A stretch of 64,000 bases of DNA. Source: Labia minor (taxonomy: Eukaryota > Arthropoda > Insecta > Dermaptera > Spongiphoridae). Below are positions 60,480 through 64,000 of the stretch, in pieces. The stretch is from contig OY720345.1 in assembly GCA_963082975.1 (NCBI GenBank), forward strand, positions 13,418,491 to 13,482,490, written 5' to 3'. The notes under the pieces were generated by a model that was not told the origin of the DNA, did no database searches, and worked only from the letters and a program-made list of their open reading frames with translations. Both the position numbers and the translations under genes were made by a program. Positions within the stretch are counted from its first letter, which is position 1; each line of letters starts with the position of its first letter.

Positions 60480-61080
60480 GTAATTCATTTAATCCTGGTC
60501 ATTTTCCAGTCTTTTTCCAAAGGGTCTAAAATTTCCGTTAAATATCATAAATTTCCTAAAGACTTGCAAGAGATGAGACGTCATCTGGAGGGCCTCATAC
60601 ATACTAATCCGTGCATATGTCAGCCTCCGGGATACTCTTTAGGGAGGAGAGGTGGGTGTGTGGGTGGTGTATGTATGAGAGAGAGAGAGAGAGGGAGGGG
60701 GGAGGGTCATTTATTAATGAAATCGTCGGTGGGGGATGTTAATAAACGCAAAACGAACCTCCTTCTGGCCATTTTCACCGCCGAGAGTGGAGAGGGCATC
60801 TCTAAATTTCATGAAAGCTTCATTTCCTGACCCGTCCCTTAAGAGAGGAAATATTCTAATTAATCATTGAACGAGAGACGCGGACCAAAAGGGCCTTAAA
60901 GCAGCCCCTTTTGCCCACCTGCCGCCCCCTTTTATATCCAAGCCGGGGCACCCAGCATAGTCAATGAATTTCGAAAATTTACTATTTATGAATTGGAAAA
61001 CGGATGCTCAAGCTGCCTGGCTGCCTGCCTGCCTGCCACCCTCAAGCGCTCTGATTATAACTACATACTCAAAAGAGATG
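60480..61080. promoter_or_regulatory. Large unique GC-richer island, possible cis-regulatory DNA
   Basis: The most complex non-repetitive stretch in the window. It includes CTAATTAATCATTGA, the repeated word CCCCTTTT, AAAAGGGCCTTAAAGC and a CTGCCTGCC run. A GA microsatellite (about 60680-60695) lies within. An 88-codon plus frame from 60564 is interrupted by that microsatellite and shows no domain. I infer regulatory potential only from complexity within an AT-rich desert. Confidence 0.35.
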
Positions 61081-61669
61081 GATTAATATACATTCACTAT
61101 GTGTTCAACCTTACATTTAATCCAATGGTCAATGTTTTTTGAATTAATAATAATTATAATTCACCCTACTCATTTTCTAAATACAATAATAAAATATGTT
61201 AACTCTTGCAGGATGGAAGTGAGATAATAGGGGATGGGGAATTGAGAATTGTGGGGATGGATATCAAGGTAACGAACTAATTAACTGATTAACCTGACAC
61301 TTTCACTTATTTCAAAAAAAAAAATAAATAAATAAAATAAACAATTTATACCAGAAGATACAAATATTTATCTTAAATCATTCTTTTATTTATCTTTTTT
61401 CTTCAATTATCAAAATATTAACAAAAATTGTAGATTTATCTAATATGTGAAGAACTAGAAAGGTCATCATTCATTATATTGATTGAAATCTATAAAATCA
61501 TAATATTACTTATTATAATTATAATATTATTATATCACATTTATTTCTAAAATTTAAAAAAAATCCTTCAAATAATTTTTATTTAGTTTTATTTTTTCTA
61601 CAAGAATTTAATTTAAATTGAAAGTTTACCAAACACTGATAATATTGTATTATAAATATTATAATATAG
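61081..61669. other. AT-rich spacer
   Basis: No gene seen. Confidence 0.5.
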
Positions 61670-61875
61670 TAGATTCTCAACTTCTTAACGGGGGCGAAAA
61701 GTTATTTTTGGGGGGCGAAATCATTTTCAACTCTTACAAAAAAAGGTTTTTTCAATATGGTTCTAAAAAAAAGGTAAGATGATTTTGAATTTTTATCTGT
61801 TAAAATTTATAAGGGGCGAATTATGAGCCGGCCTTACGTAGTGAGTGTTTGGTCCAAAAAGGTTGAGAACCACTA
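61670..61875. mobile_element. hAT-type MITE, GGGGGCGAAA subfamily
   Basis: 206 bp, starting TAGATTCTCAAC and ending GGTTGAGAACCACTA. Perfect duplication TAATATAG at 61662-61669 and 61876-61883. The terminal CAG is changed to TAG on both ends. Subterminal GGGGGCGAAA and AAGGGGCGAA words are seen. Confidence 0.9.
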
Positions 61876-61883
61876 TAATATAG

Positions 61884-62589
61884 TATATTTGCAGATTTAA
61901 ATTTATAATATAAATAATAAAAATATGAATAGTTTTAGTAATAGATCCAAAAATGTCAATTTTTCTGAATTTTTTTTCTTTTCATATCATAATGATATTC
62001 TAGTTATTATTTTTAGTCAATTCAAACATTAATGTATAAATTAAATATAAAATTTGTAGAATATAATATTTGCAACATGTTACGTTTAACAATTATAATA
62101 TTAATTATAAGAGACACGATCAAATCAGGAAGGAAAAAATAAATTTCGTAAAAATGATAATGATAACTTAATATATATATATAATACAGAATCATATAAA
62201 TTTTGTAAGCTTTTATCTTTATACGTATATTATTCTTTTAATAAACTAATAATATAACAAGACAATATCAATATCTTTCAAATATACCAAAGAATAAATA
62301 AATTGTGATATTGTAGTTATTTTCATAAAAGAAATTAAAATTTTGTTTTTAATTAAAAAACCACTGATTTGACTTGAATCTTTTTTATATGTATAATCAA
62401 ATATCTAATTTTTAATATATCTTTTGATATTCTCTTATTCTAATTAAATATAATTTTTTTAATCAAATCAATTCTCTTTGTATTTAAAATGTCTAAAAGA
62501 GAGTGATACGGAAATACTCTGCACTCAAATAAAAATTAAAAAAAAACTTAAAAAATAAATTAAATAATTTCCAATAAAATAGTAGATTA
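61884..62589. other. AT-rich spacer
   Basis: No gene seen. Confidence 0.5.
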
Positions 62590-63480
62590 ATTATAATATA
62601 GTTTTTCTACATATTTTGATAACTTTTCTGGCATTTTGTGGATACGTTCGTCTTTTGAAACAAACCAACCAGACACCCAATTTTCGACTTCCTCGTAGAT
62701 ATCAAAATGCTGCTGAGCCATCGATGAAAACAAACGGTAATCTGGTGAAGTCTGGTGAATAAAGCGGGAAGGGTAAGTTTTGCTTTTGTGTCCAGTCGCA
62801 TTGTCGTGTAATAAAAAAAATTACATTGCTGTGTCTTCTGGTTCATTCTGGTCCTTTATCGATCAATGCATTGTTCAAATTGATCATTTGTTGTTTGTAG
62901 TGATCAGTGTTAACAGTTTCATCAGGTTTTAGTGGAAGCTCATGATACACCACACTGTACTGGTTCCATCAAACGAATCGATCTAGTTTTGGAGTTAACG
63001 TTGAAGTTTGTCTCAGATTAAACCATGATTATTTATGTTTAAGATTCTTAAAATAAATCCATTTTTCATGACCATTAAGAATTTGATCCAAAACTGATTT
63101 TCTTTTTTGCCTTTGATGCAAAATTTCACAAGTTTTGTTTTTCGATTTTCCATCTGTCTATTGTTCAATTCATCTGGCACCAATTTTTCAAACTTTTTGA
63201 TTTTTTCCATTGTTTGTTGTACAACATTTAACATTGATACCATTTGATTTCAAGTCAAAGTATCATCTTCATCCAATATTGCGTGCAATTCAGGGTCTTC
63301 AAAATTTGTTCGAGGTCTTTCACGCGTTCTCTAGTTCTAACATCAAAATCAGTATCCGAATCGTTGAAACCATCTTAAACATGTTGCTTGTGATAGAGCT
63401 AGATGACTATATGCCTCGAAAATAATCTGATTCGACTCCGCAGCACTTTACTTCAAATGAAAACAAAAATTTAATGCTTT
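62590..63480 (-). pseudogene. Mariner transposase, nearly full length, inactive
   Basis: Minus-strand pieces cover most of a mauritiana-type mariner transposase in order. The N-terminal helix-turn-helix is near 63380-63470 (LALSQATCLRWFQRF). Then comes LDEDDTL (about 63250). Then come MVSMLNVVQQTMEKIKKFEK and PDELNNRQMENRKTK (63013-63243). The first catalytic site is NGHEKWIYF (63060-63085), where the usual TGDE Asp is His. Next are VVYHELPLKPDETVNTDHYK (about 62905-62965), HDNATGH (second Asp, 62803-62805), and SPDYRLFSSMAQQHFDIYEE (third Asp kept). Several frameshifts and stops separate them. The lost first Asp and the frameshifts make it inactive. I did not find TIRs. Confidence 0.9.
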
Positions 63481-64000
63481 CCGCAAATTATCACTTTCTG
63501 GTACAAAATCCCAAATATTTAACACGATGAAAAAATATTTTGTTGGGTATTCAATGACTTGATGTATGTTAATTATGTTTGATAGATGTCATACCAACCA
63601 AACAAAAAAAAACTAAGGCTATTTCAAAATAAATGGTCCCTATCGACATATTTCATACTGATAGACCTAGTAAGCAAGAAACTTGGATAGAAAAGGTAAT
63701 TACCTACATAAATGTGGTGATTTCCAGGATGTTATTTAATAAAGAATGAAACTATAAATTATGTACTTTATTTAAAAGTTTTAAAATTTCTTATAATAAT
63801 ACCGAGAGATCAATTACACACAAATTATTTGATTCTTATGAAATGTGAACCCCATTCTCTTTCTTTCTCTTTCTTTCTATCAAGTTGTAAAATTCACCTT
63901 TCTATTTTGTATTCTGTCGAACTTTATCAACTATTCTTTTCTCTTTCTATATCGGTATTTATTTTGTTTGTTTTTTTTTTGTATGATTTTTCCTACCGCC
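63481..64000. other. Right-edge spacer
   Basis: AT-rich with a CT-rich tract at 63857-63880. No gene seen. It may contain the unrecognised 5' end of the mariner to its left. Confidence 0.4.

Overview
This is an A+T-rich eukaryotic genomic window, roughly three quarters A+T by eye. I find no host protein-coding gene, rRNA or functional tRNA gene in it. Dense microsatellites, long AT-rich spacers and many decayed DNA transposons (hAT-type MITEs with 8-bp target duplications, mariner-like, pogo/Tigger-like), plus tRNA-headed SINEs, non-LTR retrotransposon 3' ends and one fresh LTR element, point to an animal. The mariner and RT-tail sequences look most like arthropod ones (insect, crustacean or arachnid); the species cannot be settled from sequence alone. 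The window reads as an intergenic desert or part of a very large intron. Most short open reading frames are chance AT-rich frames or fragments of transposons.

Layout. 1-3.7 kb: AT-rich DNA with a 42-bp-arm hairpin, a solo repeat end and the first copy of an unclassified repeat (here R1). 3.7-10.3 kb: hAT MITEs, a SINE with a perfect 14-bp duplication, and two more R1 copies in the same orientation. 10.8-14.7 kb: a possible old solo LTR, then a complete but internally deleted Ty3/gypsy-like element with two LTRs I read as identical. 16.4-17.0 kb: a composite of two modules (here A and B). 18-23.6 kb: hAT MITEs, a peculiar 0.93-kb block with inverted arrays of a short motif, and a long-TIR IS630/Tc1/mariner-type element. 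25-32 kb: second SINE, B-only and A-only copies. 36 kb: internally deleted mariner with both TIRs. 39-50 kb: more MITEs and two opposite-strand non-LTR retrotransposon tails. 52-60 kb: mariner remnants, a Tigger-like element keeping a CENP-B-type DNA-binding frame, a duplicated non-coding module, and the largest A+B composite. 60.5-61.1 kb: a distinctive GC-richer unique island. 62.6-63.5 kb: a nearly full-length dead mariner on the minus strand.

No genes act together here in a pathway sense. The biology lies in the mobile-element ecology and in several GC-richer unique islands that could be cis-regulatory DNA. The best candidates for something undescribed are the inverted GCTCAGTAAA/TTTACTGAGC arrays (about 19826-20760), the modular A/B repeat family carrying paired CRE-type TGACGTCA palindromes, and the duplicated module at about 55270 and 56300.
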